Assembly (NCBI GenBank): GCA_938091475.1
Contig: CALLJI010000037.1
Coordinates: 1 to 7,733, forward strand
Length of the DNA: 7,733 nucleotides
Reading direction: 5' to 3'
DNA from: an uncultured Caldimicrobium sp.
Lineage (GTDB): Bacteria; Desulfobacterota; Thermodesulfobacteria; Thermodesulfobacteriales; Thermodesulfobacteriaceae
Part shown: in pieces, positions 7,665-7,733 of the stretch
Numbering within the stretch: the first letter of the stretch is position 1
How the letters are laid out: every line of letters begins with the position of its first letter
Notes under the pieces: generated by a model
What the model saw: the letters and a program-made list of their open reading frames with translations, nothing else
Told to the model about the DNA's origin: nothing
Databases searched by the model: none
Program-made: the position numbers and the translations under genes

Positions 7665-7673
7665 CCACCTCCT
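7665..7673 (-). promoter_or_regulatory. Strong Shine-Dalgarno of rubrerythrin
   Basis: AGGAGGTGG on the minus strand, 3 nt (GGAGG core 6 nt) before the ATG at 7661, is close to the perfect complement of the 16S rRNA tail. It predicts high translation and confirms the start. Confidence 0.9.
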
Positions 7674-7688
7674 CTTTCGAATTTATTT

Positions 7689-7703
7689 TTAGAAAAATTA
7701 TAA
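7689..7703 (-). promoter_or_regulatory. Candidate PerR-type operator
   Basis: On the minus strand TTATAATTTTTCTAA matches 13 of 15 positions of the Bacillus PerR box TTATAATTATTATAA. It overlaps the -10 box and the expected transcription start, a position where binding would block RNA polymerase. Rubrerythrins are known PerR targets in clostridia and Desulfovibrio. The region is nearly all A and T, so a chance match is possible. Confidence 0.4.
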
Positions 7704-7724
7704 ATTAAAAATAGTTTTTGTCAA
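7697..7724 (-). promoter_or_regulatory. Consensus sigma-70-type promoter of rubrerythrin
   Basis: On the minus strand TTGACA (7719-7724) and TATAAT (7697-7702) both match the consensus exactly, separated by 16 nt. The start of transcription should lie near 7690, giving a leader of about 30 nt that contains the strong ribosome site. A promoter this strong usually needs a repressor. Confidence 0.85.
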
Positions 7725-7733
7725 GATTTTTTT

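Overview
The window is a 7.7 kb piece of a moderately AT-rich bacterial chromosome. The gene set (rubrerythrin, a short Thermotoga/archaeal-type S-adenosylhomocysteine hydrolase, a UmuD/UmuC-like pair) and the charged, Lys/Glu-rich proteins suggest an anaerobic, probably thermophilic bacterium. I would guess something like Thermodesulfobacteriota, but this is inference from protein style; there is no rRNA or other taxonomic marker here.

Layout. Bases 1-540 hold a dense cluster of about 14 short GTAGGGG-headed hairpin repeats in both orientations; it runs off the left edge and contains an internal duplication. A small unrecognised conserved-looking gene follows on the + strand (685-1116). Facing it is a tight run of six minus-strand genes, read from right to left: metK (S-adenosylmethionine synthase), ahcY (S-adenosylhomocysteine hydrolase), a umuD-like self-cleaving peptidase, a umuC-like Y-family DNA polymerase, a TrmH/SpoU-type RNA 2'-O-methyltransferase and mtgA (peptidoglycan glycosyltransferase). 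Gaps are 9, 12, 13 and 36 nt, then a 14-nt overlap, so this looks like one operon. Upstream of metK lies a second GTAGGGG cluster (about seven units, 6769-6996), then rubrerythrin (7086-7661, minus strand) with a consensus sigma-70-type promoter and a PerR-box-like sequence over its -10 region.

How the genes fit together. MetK makes S-adenosylmethionine, the TrmH-like enzyme would consume it, and AhcY removes the S-adenosylhomocysteine by-product, so three of the six genes form a methyl-cycle set. The mutagenesis pair umuD-umuC sits in the middle of this set without an SOS operator that I can see. MtgA and rubrerythrin serve cell-wall synthesis and peroxide defence.

I found no tRNA, rRNA, CRISPR array, insertion sequence with a transposase, or phage gene. 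The points most worth following are the two REP-like hairpin clusters with their arm-preserving core changes and internal duplication, the SOS mutasome genes inside a methyl-cycle operon, the short UmuD arm, and the candidate peroxide-responsive rubrerythrin promoter.
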